The position numbers were made by a program, and so were the translations under genes. 64,000 nt of DNA, taken from JBAZZQ01 sp041658725 (GTDB lineage: Bacteria; Planctomycetota; Phycisphaerae; JAAYCJ01). Numbering within the stretch: the first letter of the stretch is position 1; each line of letters opens with the position of its first letter. Below the pieces are notes generated by a model. It made no database searches and had not been told where the DNA came from. It saw only the letters and a program-made list of their open reading frames with translations. Where the stretch lies: assembly GCA_041658725.1 (NCBI GenBank), contig JBAZZQ010000002.1:54139-118138 (forward strand), written 5' to 3'. Below, in pieces: positions 26,751 to 34,948 of the stretch.

Positions 26751-28139
26751 ATGAAACGGGTATTAATGACCAGTGGATATCCCAAGGCGGTGATTAAAGA
26801 AGTTTCCCGCCGATGGAAGGTGATTCATATTCCTGATCAGAGGGAGGCGTTGGAATATTTGAAATCCTGTTGCCGGATGCCCCAAGCAGCTTTGATCGGG
26901 AATGTTCCCGGTCCGGCGATGAAAAAAGATTTTGATGCCAAGACCCTGCTGCGGGAAATTCACAAGCTTGATGCCCAGATACCGGTCATTATCTCCACGC
27001 ATCAGCAGTCCCCGCGTGTTATTGTGGATTTCATCAAACAGGGAGCCTTCGATTACGTCATAGAGCCATCCGATTTGGAAGATCCACAAATTTCCGGCTA
27101 CATCCAGGACCTGATCTTCGCCCTGACCCGGGCCATCGCCTGGGGGGAAGTGACGCGTGAAAATCAGAAGCTGAAAGAAAATCTGATCGGTCAAAACAAT
27201 CCGGATTTTATCAAAGGTCGGTCAGCAGGAATCCTGCGGGTGATTGAATTGATCCGAAAAGTGGCCCCCACCCCGGCCAACGTGCTGATTACCGGAGAAT
27301 CGGGGACGGGTAAAGAGCTTGTGGCCCGAGCCATTCACGGACTGTCGTCTTACAAAGAAGGACCATTTACTCCCCTTAACTGCGGGGCCATCAGCGAAAA
27401 CCTCCTGGCCAGTGAACTGTTCGGACACGTCAAAGGGGCTTTTACCGGGGCCGAAACCAGCCGACCGGGACTGATCTGTGAAACAGGATCGGGAACTTTG
27501 TTCCTGGATGAAATCGGTACGGTTGCTCCTGCCTTTCAAGTCATGCTGCTGCGGGTGCTTGAACAGCGAACGGCCCGACCAGTGGGCGGCAACAGCGACT
27601 ATCAAGCCAAGTGTCGATTCGTTTCCGCGGCGAATTGCGATCTGGAAAAATTGGTCGCCCAACACAAATTCAGGGAAGACCTGTTTTACCGATTAAATGT
27701 GTTTCATATCCATATTCCCCCCCTTCGCCAACGGCAGGAAGACATTCCCATCCTGACGGATTTTTTCCTGCGGGAATCGGCCCGGCAATTCGGTAAACCC
27801 GTAAAAGGGATTTCCCCGTCGGTCATGGAATTATTTGAGGAATATTCCTGGCCGGGGAATGTCCGGCAACTGCGAAATGTCCTGGAGCGGGCCGTGATCC
27901 TTTGCGAAGGTGAAATGATCGGTGTCGGTGATGTGGATTCGCAGGTTAGAAGTCAAACAAAAATCAACAATACCCTTCCCGACAACATTGGTTTTGACAA
28001 AGCGATGCAGCAGTTCGAACGAAGTTTGATTCTATCCGCCCTCGCTCAGGCTAAAGGCAATCGCAGCCAGGCGGCGAGAATTTTGGGTATAAAACGCACA
28101 ACTCTTAATTATCGTATCAAACAACTTGATATTGAGTAG
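26751..28139 (+). CDS. sigma54-dependent transcriptional activator with pseudo-receiver
   Basis: 462 residues from ATG 26751 (AAGGAGAG upstream; the frame is open to 26628). Residues 1-120 have receiver-like length and pattern but lack the phospho-Asp: the expected position reads AALIGNVPG. AAA+ domain: Walker A GESGTGKE (182-189), sigma54-contact loop GAFTGA (229-234), Walker B GTLFLDEI, then WPGNVRQLRNVLERA. A Fis-type HTH ends the protein (RSQAARILGIKRTTLNYRIKQL). It therefore activates RpoN promoters without classical phosphorylation. No kinase is adjacent. The 3' end overlaps the convergent gene by 23 bases. Confidence 0.9.
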   Translation: MKRVLMTSGYPKAVIKEVSRRWKVIHIPDQREALEYLKSCCRMPQAALIGNVPGPAMKKDFDAKTLLREIHKLDAQIPVIISTHQQSPRVIVDFIKQGAFDYVIEPSDLEDPQISGYIQDLIFALTRAIAWGEVTRENQKLKENLIGQNNPDFIKGRSAGILRVIELIRKVAPTPANVLITGESGTGKELVARAIHGLSSYKEGPFTPLNCGAISENLLASELFGHVKGAFTGAETSRPGLICETGSGTLFLDEIGTVAPAFQVMLLRVLEQRTARPVGGNSDYQAKCRFVSAANCDLEKLVAQHKFREDLFYRLNVFHIHIPPLRQRQEDIPILTDFFLRESARQFGKPVKGISPSVMELFEEYSWPGNVRQLRNVLERAVILCEGEMIGVGDVDSQVRSQTKINNTLPDNIGFDKAMQQFERSLILSALAQAKGNRSQAARILGIKRTTLNYRIKQLDIE

Positions 28140-29727
28140 CTTTCCGGCCGCCGGCGTTTTCACGATAGGGTTTAAAAGCGAACAGGGCGATCCACGCGTA
28201 CAGATACATGAGCAGGCTCAGCCCGGTGGCCAACCACTCTTTGCCTTCGCTGGATCGTCGGGCTGTTCGATAATCTTCCCATGCCAGTCGCTCCGCCTCC
28301 CCCCGGGAGGGGGCCGCCGGCCGTTGATCGGTAGGTAAGGAGGCGGTCTGTTGATTATAGTACTGCGTCATTTGCGAATGATAATAAGTAACTCTCTCGC
28401 GGCTAAAAGCACCTGCCGGTAGTCTCAGCCAGACGTTCCAACTCATTTCCGCGCTGCCCAGAATGGCCAACCCCACCACCACCGGCCAAAATCGTCTTTT
28501 ACATGCCGCCCAAATAAGCACCAGGGGCATACAGTAAATAACATATCGCTCGTGAACGCGTGTCGGAAAAAGAAATATATTCCATAACCAAAGGCCGGAA
28601 AAGACCACCAATCCTATCGGCCACCGTTTATACGTTTGCCAACAGAGCAGGGCTCCGATCCCCGTAGCGATAAGCACAAACAACCGCCCCCAAATATCCT
28701 TGCCCAGACCCAAGAGGGCGGCCTGGGAATCTATCGCGTTAAAAACCGGCTGATGATCCAGGCGAAGGAGATCCAGATACCATACGTTGAACGCCATCAG
28801 CGTTGTTCGTGGATATGCGTGGATAATACTATATACGTAGCTTCGCTCAAACCAGGCGAAGCCGTCGGTCAGCATCCAGGGAAGCGTTACAATCGTAACA
28901 ATCAAAATCGCGGTCAGCCCTGCTTTAACCATCCGCGACAGGATCATAAAAAACGTTACGGAACGGTCCGGCTCAGCCAGCACAATCGCTCCATATAAGA
29001 CAATCGGACCTAGTAAAATACCCTGCGGCTTGAGCAAAAGCGCAATCCCTAAACACACTCCCGCCCATATCCATCGCCGATCCAGCATGCACCAGATAAG
29101 AAAAACCGTCGGGGCCAATAGGAATGAATCCACCTGTTGCCAAAAAGCGGAATCCATCATGATCGGAGGAAAAAGCCAACATACCGTCCCGGCGAGGAAA
29201 GCAGTTTTGAGGGTGCTAAATCTACGGACGATGAGAAACACACCCATCGCGGTCAGAACCTCTGCCAGAAACGACCCCGACCCCATAACACATCGTGACC
29301 AGAATGTATTGGCGCTGACGGTGGGGTCCAGCCATCGGAGAATTTCCACCTGCAGCCAGTTAAGAAGAACACCCAGCGGAGGATAATTCGGCAGCGTCGT
29401 TGCCCGACGGCTATAGGGAACAAACTGATCATTGTGGTAGACGTTACCGCTGATAATGGCAAGCTGATCGGGAGTTACCGAATAAATATTAAGCAGACCC
29501 CGCTGATGAGCGGTGGCCCCGGTTCCGATATTATCAAAATGATCCGGCACGTATCCGTACTGGATGGCGAGATGCACCAGACCGAGCCGCAAGATCAAAC
29601 CCAACATCAATATTCCGAGCGTCAGCCAAAATAGATTCCTATGATCCCATTCCATTGAGATTTGGCCGACATTCGGTTTTTTAGCGTGAGCGTTTTGTTT
29701 TTGGATTAGACCCTGCTTATTTTTCAT
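28117..29727 (-). CDS. GT-C fold membrane glycosyltransferase
   Basis: 536 residues from ATG 29727, inside the ferredoxin stop region (ATGAAAAATAA, 11-base overlap). About 10-11 membrane helices. The first outer loop carries DHFDNIGTGATAHQRG and, further on, TTLPNYPPLGVLLNW; NYPP is the signature of dolichol/polyprenyl-linked mannosyl- and glucosyltransferases of the GT-C type (ALG6/ALG8-like bacterial families). It probably uses a polyprenyl-phosphate sugar. The C-terminal tail PYRENAGGRKATQYQVV is basic. A longer start at 29802 would run through the ferredoxin gene and is rejected. Confidence 0.78.
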   Translation of the reverse strand: MKNKQGLIQKQNAHAKKPNVGQISMEWDHRNLFWLTLGILMLGLILRLGLVHLAIQYGYVPDHFDNIGTGATAHQRGLLNIYSVTPDQLAIISGNVYHNDQFVPYSRRATTLPNYPPLGVLLNWLQVEILRWLDPTVSANTFWSRCVMGSGSFLAEVLTAMGVFLIVRRFSTLKTAFLAGTVCWLFPPIMMDSAFWQQVDSFLLAPTVFLIWCMLDRRWIWAGVCLGIALLLKPQGILLGPIVLYGAIVLAEPDRSVTFFMILSRMVKAGLTAILIVTIVTLPWMLTDGFAWFERSYVYSIIHAYPRTTLMAFNVWYLDLLRLDHQPVFNAIDSQAALLGLGKDIWGRLFVLIATGIGALLCWQTYKRWPIGLVVFSGLWLWNIFLFPTRVHERYVIYCMPLVLIWAACKRRFWPVVVGLAILGSAEMSWNVWLRLPAGAFSRERVTYYHSQMTQYYNQQTASLPTDQRPAAPSRGEAERLAWEDYRTARRSSEGKEWLATGLSLLMYLYAWIALFAFKPYRENAGGRKATQYQVV

Positions 29728-29911
29728 CGCAACGGATCGCTTCGGGGGGACAATCATTTTGCGCTTCCCGGCAGGCATCTTCCAGCTCCGGCGGCACCTC
29801 AATCACTTTAACCCTGGCGATGTTGTCATCACCTATCTCGAAAACGTCCGGGCAAGCATCCGTGCATAATCCACAGCCGGTACACAAACTAGAATCGACG
29901 TAGGCTTTCAT
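29717..29911 (-). CDS. short ferredoxin, single [4Fe-4S] type
   Basis: 64 residues. C10-x2-C13-x2-C16-x3-C20-P is the first cluster motif; the second half has one distal Cys in NDCPPEAI and a further one in EDACREA, the pattern of monocluster ferredoxins such as those of Thermotoga and Desulfovibrio. It is acidic and soluble, an electron carrier for anaerobic reductases or radical SAM enzymes. It sits 22 bases downstream of the bacterioferritin gene on the same strand. Confidence 0.88.
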   Translation of the reverse strand: MKAYVDSSLCTGCGLCTDACPDVFEIGDDNIARVKVIEVPPELEDACREAQNDCPPEAIRCDEK

Positions 29912-29933
29912 GGAATATTTCCTCTTGCCGAAA

Positions 29934-30398
29934 TCAAACCTGATTGGTCAGATACGTCGGCAATCCCATCTGCTTGATCTGATCCTGCTGGCCCTCGATT
30001 TGGTCGACGTGGCCGTCTTCCTCTTTCAAAATCGATTCCAGGATTTCCTTGGTGGCATTGTCCCCGACTTCCACGGCCAGTTTGATCGCCGCGTTATAAT
30101 CACGGACCGCGATCATTTCCGAGGCCAGATCGTTTTCGAATTGCTTGGGCACATCCGATCCGATATGAATCGGGCTGAGTTGGCTGACGATGGGCATTCC
30201 TTCCAGAAAGAGGATTCGACCGATGAGGGTTTCGGCGTGCTTCATTTCCTGAATCGCGCGCACGCGGATCATTTTTCCCAGCTTTTCATAGTTCCAATTC
30301 TCAACGACTTCCTCGTGCACCATGTACTGGCTGATAGCGGCCAGTTCGTTGGCGAGTAATCCGTTCAATGTTTGAAGTAACTGTGCGTTTCCTTTCAT
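29934..30398 (-). CDS. bfr: bacterioferritin
   Basis: 154 residues from ATG 30398 with AAGGGGA upstream; the longer frame to 30452 has no ribosome site. Iron storage and detoxification as a 24-mer. Ferroxidase residues E18, E51, H54, the E in LASEM near 94 and the E-x2-H of EEDGHVDQ near 127-130 are present, and the haem-ligand M52 (QEMKHA) is conserved. Pairing with a ferredoxin just downstream matches systems where a small ferredoxin releases iron from Bfr, here inferred only. Confidence 0.92.
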   Translation of the reverse strand: MKGNAQLLQTLNGLLANELAAISQYMVHEEVVENWNYEKLGKMIRVRAIQEMKHAETLIGRILFLEGMPIVSQLSPIHIGSDVPKQFENDLASEMIAVRDYNAAIKLAVEVGDNATKEILESILKEEDGHVDQIEGQQDQIKQMGLPTYLTNQV

Positions 30399-30711
30399 CA
30401 GGTATCCCCTTTCACTTTTAAAAAACGATTTTGAGACTGAGCAACTATCCATCTAGTTGAACCCTGCGGGTTATTGTAGCATCTCTTTTTGTGATGTCCA
30501 TTGCAAAATTTGTTGATAAGATAAACAAAAAGGAATGACGACCAACGAACACGGTTACATATCTTTTCGTGAGCGGTGAAGCTTTCTTCCTGGGAACAGG
30601 AATGATCATGGCCGCTTGCATTTTCGTTTGGCTTACGGTTCGAAAAGTTTCCCGCGTCACGGGATTGCTGGTTCCGGCCATCTTGCTGATGAGATATTCA
30701 AGGAATATCTT
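30399..30711. other. 313-base region without a confident gene
   Basis: Holds the bfr leader on its right-to-left side. A plus-strand frame from GTG 30569 to 30739 encodes 56 residues with two hydrophobic stretches (GTGMIMAACIFVWLTV and VTGLLVPAILLM) but has no ribosome site and overlaps the convergent gene end; it may be a remnant of a membrane gene. The minus-strand frame at 30445-30681 is its shadow. Confidence 0.4.
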
Positions 30712-32835
30712 TCAAGGCGAACCTCCTCGTTGTAAATAATCTGCCGCCACTTGACTCGACAGCGCTCTGAGTTCGAATCCATTTTGCCGCTGGTAATCTT
30801 TTCCGTTTTTGTTTAAATCATCGAGATAAGCCCTGCAAATCTGATCCACCTGCGATTTAAGTTTGGGATCCCTGCTTCCGACCACAATCTGTAGCATGGC
30901 GATGGGGGAGGGTTTGAGCCTGAAGGCTTGGAGGACATGGTTTAGCCCTTCCTGCCGTATCGGTTCATCCGGCGATCTTAGAAAAATAAACCCCAGTGTA
31001 AGATTTTTCGAAAATTCATCCGGAAAGGTCAATTTGTTTTGCGTCAGGCCATGATACAACTCCCGCTGATCGGGATTATCGATATTGACAAACAAAGTCG
31101 ATCGATTGTCGATATAGACCACTCGCCAGTTCGGCAGAGTGCCTATAGCGTTTAAAACAATCGGATCCGCAAAACGGCTTGAAACCAATATTACGGATAC
31201 GTTGAATTGTTTTAACTGCTGATCGAGCCATTTTCCAATCTGTTCGTAATCGGAAGGTGTGGGCTGCCGGCCTGCGTAACGAAGTTCCTGACTCAGCGGG
31301 CCGCCGCTGGAAATATTCATATACTGAACAAAGAGATCGGAATTGTAAGCCGCCTGGGCTCTGCCGTCGATAAAAACCGTTAAAGGCACTTTTCCGCTTA
31401 CAGGGTCCGCATCCTGGGACCAAACCGCGAACCCGCCGTCAGTCCAGGGATTAAATAGTCCGCCCTTTATACGATTGGCCTTGATAAACTTGCAGGCATC
31501 GAACGGCTTGTCGTAACCGGAGGTCATTCGCATAAACATCGTATCGGGTGTAATATCATGGCGGCAGGGGTCGAAATATAAATTTTTAAAAAACAAACCG
31601 AATACGACCGCAAAAAACAACGTTCCGCCAGTTGCGGTCCACGACAAAATTTGCTCGATTCGCCGGGGCATAGGTGAAAGTATTAATTGATTTTGTTTTT
31701 TGAAGTTGGACCTGGCTTGGATCATACGGATAATTTGATCGGCGAGCAGGGCCATCACGGGGCACGCCGCAATCGCGGCCAGTGGAATGAATCGTCGGGA
31801 ACTCATCGCCATGTAGATCGTCAAGGCTGCGATTGTCAGTAACGATAAATCAATTTTCGGCCAGGCGTATTCGGCGACTGCGGGAGCCTGCCGGTCGGAT
31901 TTACGGGGATTTTTAGAACTTTTTCTGGGAATCTGCGGTTTACGCAGAACGACAACCGTCCAGACAATCCACAGTAAACACGCGGCAATCAACATTCCCA
32001 GGAACGGTTTTGCAGTTCCGATAGTGTTCCTCCAGTCGAATGCCGGTCCCCATTCGGCTACGCTTCGCCAGAGTTTCGCGTCTTTGCTGACGCTGATGAT
32101 ATACGTATGGGTGAGATTGGTCAGATGGTAGGGATTAAAAATGACCATCGCCGCAAAGCCGACTGCCATCGCGGCCATCACGTGAACCAAGCCTTTTCGT
32201 TCGATGGAACGAAAGCGGATTTTTGAAAAACTCGCGATAAAATTCAGGCCTATGAATGGGATGATCATAATAAAGGCGTAGATATACCCGCCGTGAGCGT
32301 TGGCCCAGAAGACCAGCAATGGAACGACCAGCCAGATGTAAAGCACATTCCGATAAACCGTCAAAGCAAGGATCAGCAAAAAAACCGCCACCAGCAGATT
32401 GGTAAACACCTGCGGCCTAATGTCCAGAAAGGTTCGACTGACAAAAAGTGCCAGGCAGGCAAAAATGGCCGCCGGCGCAGGATGTGCCCCCAAAATTCGA
32501 GCGGTATAAAACAATGTAATGATTGTCAGAATGCCGATTGTAAATTTCCAAACCACCAGGGCATTGAAACCAAAATGCGTTTGGAGTTCATAAAAAATGA
32601 CGTGGGTCAGCCAGTTCTGATTAATCCATATATGAGAGTTCATGCTGAAGGGGTCGGCTGTGGTAACCCCGTGATTGACGATATGCCTTCCGCAAGCCAA
32701 CGCCACCCACGTATCACCGGCGGAAACGATATGCGTGGAAGCGTAGCCGGAAAAAATGATCATGGCCAACCAGAAAACGATCATCGGCCAGCCCGACAAC
32801 GCGATCCGATCCTTCATTTGATTTGAAGCGTTCAT
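30712..32835 (-). CDS. large polytopic membrane protein, GT-C-like
   Basis: 707 residues from ATG 32835; the 103 residues upstream in the frame are translated tandem repeat and are rejected. About 11 hydrophobic helices. The first loop has SAGDTWVALACGRHIVNHG and DPFSMNSHIWINQNWLTHVIFY, the pattern of an uncharacterised GT-C-like family (D-x-W near the first helix, then DPFS and NQNWL). The C-terminal 250 residues are soluble with TPR-like helices. It probably transfers a polyprenyl-linked sugar, but this is not established for the family. No clear ribosome site. Confidence 0.65.
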   Translation of the reverse strand: MNASNQMKDRIALSGWPMIVFWLAMIIFSGYASTHIVSAGDTWVALACGRHIVNHGVTTADPFSMNSHIWINQNWLTHVIFYELQTHFGFNALVVWKFTIGILTIITLFYTARILGAHPAPAAIFACLALFVSRTFLDIRPQVFTNLLVAVFLLILALTVYRNVLYIWLVVPLLVFWANAHGGYIYAFIMIIPFIGLNFIASFSKIRFRSIERKGLVHVMAAMAVGFAAMVIFNPYHLTNLTHTYIISVSKDAKLWRSVAEWGPAFDWRNTIGTAKPFLGMLIAACLLWIVWTVVVLRKPQIPRKSSKNPRKSDRQAPAVAEYAWPKIDLSLLTIAALTIYMAMSSRRFIPLAAIAACPVMALLADQIIRMIQARSNFKKQNQLILSPMPRRIEQILSWTATGGTLFFAVVFGLFFKNLYFDPCRHDITPDTMFMRMTSGYDKPFDACKFIKANRIKGGLFNPWTDGGFAVWSQDADPVSGKVPLTVFIDGRAQAAYNSDLFVQYMNISSGGPLSQELRYAGRQPTPSDYEQIGKWLDQQLKQFNVSVILVSSRFADPIVLNAIGTLPNWRVVYIDNRSTLFVNIDNPDQRELYHGLTQNKLTFPDEFSKNLTLGFIFLRSPDEPIRQEGLNHVLQAFRLKPSPIAMLQIVVGSRDPKLKSQVDQICRAYLDDLNKNGKDYQRQNGFELRALSSQVAADYLQRGGSP

Positions 32836-32853
32836 AGGGAAATTGTAATAAGA

Positions 32854-32909
32854 AGTAGACGAGTGGGCAAGTAGGCAAGTAGGCAAGTAGACGAGTAGAC
32901 GAGTAGAAA
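32854..32909. repeat. tandem 8-bp repeat, about 7 units
   Basis: Units AGTAGACG, AGTGGGCA, AGTAGGCA, AGTAGGCA, AGTAGACG, AGTAGACG, AGTAGAAA run head to tail just upstream of the membrane-protein start (minus strand). An octamer period shifts frame when the copy number changes, though the array appears to lie outside the coding region. Confidence 0.75.
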
Positions 32910-33128
32910 AGAAGTAGCCAGCATCCAGTAGCCAGTAGGGTGCGCTGCGACGCACCATCGTGCATTTAACATCGGCAGAAAGAAAAGATGCGTCTGCTGG
33001 GAACATTAAAAATTGGTCAAAAAGTGCAAAAATGGTGCAATTTTGGTTTCCAGCCCTTTCAGCCGGCAGCGTATAGCACACAGCGTACAGATTAAGAATG
33101 GAAAAGAAGCAAAGGCCGCGGCTGATCG

Positions 33129-33161
33129 AAAGAGGGCACAGCAAGCCGTGCCCCTACAATT
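33129..33161. repeat. GGGCAC-type dispersed hairpin, copy 3
   Basis: AAAGAGGGCACAGCAAGCC then GTGCCCCTACAATT; perfect stem GGGCAC/GTGCCC with an 8-base loop. Aligns with copies at 18951 and 26607. Confidence 0.65.
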
Positions 33162-33408
33162 AAACATAACACATTTTTGGTGAAAAGCAAATTTTGGGGG
33201 AAGAATATTTTTTTAGCCGCCAAGACGCCAAGTGTAGAATTAAAACGACTCCCGTTTCCATTTCTCGGTCAAGACCCGTATCGCGTCAGTCTGGGATGGA
33301 AAATAAGACAATCAAAAGCTCCTTCTCTTTTTGAATACAGATGAATATAATAAAGAAACTTGCCAACAAGTGCCGATAAGACCGAAGAACACAGGGATGA
33401 GGAAAATA

Positions 33409-34467
33409 ATGGCCGGGAGAACAATAAATTTAACTATCGCCGGAGAAGGGTTTTTGCATGACCGCGTTCCGGTAACGGTCCTTGCCGCCAAACTGGAGGC
33501 ATTGCAGAACCTCGTTTATCACGCGGCGGCTACAATACGCAGAGATAAGACCGCTCGCCGGGGACCGTGGATTAATCGGTATCGGCAAATCGCGGAACTT
33601 ACGTTTGTCTGTTCTCATCACAGCCAGTTGGCGGTAGAGGCGGAACTTCCCGAAGCCGAGGTATTATCCCCCGATTTTGATACAGGCCAGCAGGCCCTTG
33701 ATTTAATTTTTAAGGCCGGAGAAGCTTGCGAGCAGTCTCCAGATTCACTTTTACAGCTTCTTCCCGATATCCAGGATCGGACTTTTATTCTTCGTAGTCT
33801 GGAAGGGCTTTGTCCCTCGCCGCTGGAGGGATATCGCGTTTCGCTGGAAAACGGATCGCAGCAACATCCAACGATGATCCTGACCGGAGAAATCCGCCAA
33901 AAAATTCGGCAAAGAATTTCCGACGCCATCACCACGGTTTACGAGGATCGGGAGCCTGAAACTTTGGTGGGTGTGCTGACCAAGATTCATGTGGAAGTCG
34001 CCCCCCTCAAAATTGCCATCCAACTTTCTTCCGGTATGGAAATCGATTGTTATTATGAGGAGAGCTTGCGGGACCAAATCACCAATCTATTAGCCGGTTC
34101 GACGGTGGAAGTGACGGGAGTGGTATCGCGGGACATGAACGAACGGATCAAACAAATTGATCGAATACTGGATATAGATACCGTTGGGACTGAACCTTTA
34201 CGCCTTAATCGTATCGGTAGGGTAACGTTAAAGTTCCCCGTTCTTTTCAATGTCGAATATCTGGATGGATTGTGGTTATACCGCAATGAGGAATTGAATC
34301 TCTGGGGACGGGGAAACCGGCGGGAGAAAGCATTAGAAGACCTAGGCGATAATTTTGATTATCTTTGGCGGGAAATTGCTCAGGAAAAGGATGAACATTT
34401 AGAAAAAAAGGCAATTGAAATTAAAAAGAAACTGCTCACTTTGGTGGGGGAAACACATGCCGGGTGA
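33409..34467 (+). CDS. unknown protein, long partner of a HicA-like gene
   Basis: 352 residues from ATG 33409 (GAGGAAA 6-7 bases upstream). Not recognised with confidence. The N-terminal 70 residues (ALQNLVYHAAATIRRDKTARRGPW) look basic and helical. The middle has a beta-rich part with SSGMEIDCYYEESLRDQITNLLAGSTVEVTG. The last 90 residues (LWLYRNEELNLWGRGNRREKALEDLGDNFDYLWREI) recall the HicB-type antitoxin pattern, in which a short strand is followed by an A-rich helix. The 11-base overlap with the next gene (stop inside its start region) makes a toxin-antitoxin-like module plausible. No DNA-binding domain is clear. Confidence 0.6.
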   Translation: MAGRTINLTIAGEGFLHDRVPVTVLAAKLEALQNLVYHAAATIRRDKTARRGPWINRYRQIAELTFVCSHHSQLAVEAELPEAEVLSPDFDTGQQALDLIFKAGEACEQSPDSLLQLLPDIQDRTFILRSLEGLCPSPLEGYRVSLENGSQQHPTMILTGEIRQKIRQRISDAITTVYEDREPETLVGVLTKIHVEVAPLKIAIQLSSGMEIDCYYEESLRDQITNLLAGSTVEVTGVVSRDMNERIKQIDRILDIDTVGTEPLRLNRIGRVTLKFPVLFNVEYLDGLWLYRNEELNLWGRGNRREKALEDLGDNFDYLWREIAQEKDEHLEKKAIEIKKKLLTLVGETHAG

Positions 34468-34735
34468 TGCAAAAAAAATCAGCAAAGCATTACTTCATAA
34501 AGGTTTTCAGGAACGGAACAGCAAAGATATCTTTTATCATCTTTATGTCGAAGGAAAGAAAACGACAATCTTTACTAAAATCAGTCATGGGGAAAAAGAG
34601 ATTCACGACGGTTTAATGGGGGCCATGTCTCGAGAGTTGAAATTAAAGAAATCTCAGTTTTTGGATTTGATAAACTGCCCATTGTCGTTGGATGATTACC
34701 TTACCCTTCTGAAGGCATCCAATTATATTGTCTAA
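34457..34735 (+). CDS. HicA-like RNA-binding toxin candidate
   Basis: 92 residues from ATG 34457. The pattern KKISKALLHKGFQERNSKDIFYHLYVEGKKTTIFTKISHGEKEIHDGL fits the double-stranded-RNA-binding fold of HicA mRNA interferases: helix, KGF, then a strand pair ending in T-x-x-SHG. In classic HicA the His in GSH is catalytic; here it is the SHG His (about residue 45). The C-terminal LINCPLSLDDYLTLLKA is an extension found in the longer HicA-like proteins. Overlap with the upstream gene suggests co-translation. Activity not shown; the alternative is a stand-alone RNA-binding regulator. Confidence 0.6.
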   Translation: MPGDAKKISKALLHKGFQERNSKDIFYHLYVEGKKTTIFTKISHGEKEIHDGLMGAMSRELKLKKSQFLDLINCPLSLDDYLTLLKASNYIV

Positions 34736-34893
34736 AGACGATTCTCTTTTATAATTCTTTTCCCTCTCGATGTTCAGCGGGTGGTTATCGCCTGCAACAA
34801 GCAAGGGCAATCTTTGGTAGCAGCCAACCGGCAGCCGACTCGCGGAGCGTGTTTGTTTTCGTTTTAGCGCAAGCAGTGATATCGACAAAAAAA

Positions 34894-34920
34894 GGGACAC
34901 ATTTCTGTGTCCCTTTTTTT
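34894..34920. terminator. bidirectional rho-independent terminator
   Basis: Perfect 8-bp stem GGGACACA/TGTGTCCC with loop TTTC, A-tract on the left and T-tract on the right. Placed between the convergent HicA-like and hppA genes, so it can end both. Confidence 0.88.
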
Positions 34921-34948
34921 ATTTGAATTTAACCGATGGATGGGGCGG

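Larger units (their letters stand above)
32836..33408. other. 573-base repeat-rich intergenic region
   Basis: Contains the 8-base tandem repeat (32854-32909), a hairpin GGTGCG-CTGCGA-CGCACC near 32938, a GGGCAC-type hairpin copy at 33129-33161 and a CCGCCAAGACGCCAAG fragment near 33213. The remainder shows no gene; the reading frame continuing from 33331 into the next gene looks non-coding. Confidence 0.6.

Noticed and set aside
30445..30681. 78-residue minus-strand frame before bacterioferritin
   Set aside because: No ribosome site or family; overlaps the bfr promoter; its antisense frame looks more protein-like, and neither is convincing.
30712..33144. 810-residue start for the membrane protein
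   Set aside because: The first 103 residues translate a tandem repeat and dispersed repeats; ATG 32835 starts the real helix pattern.
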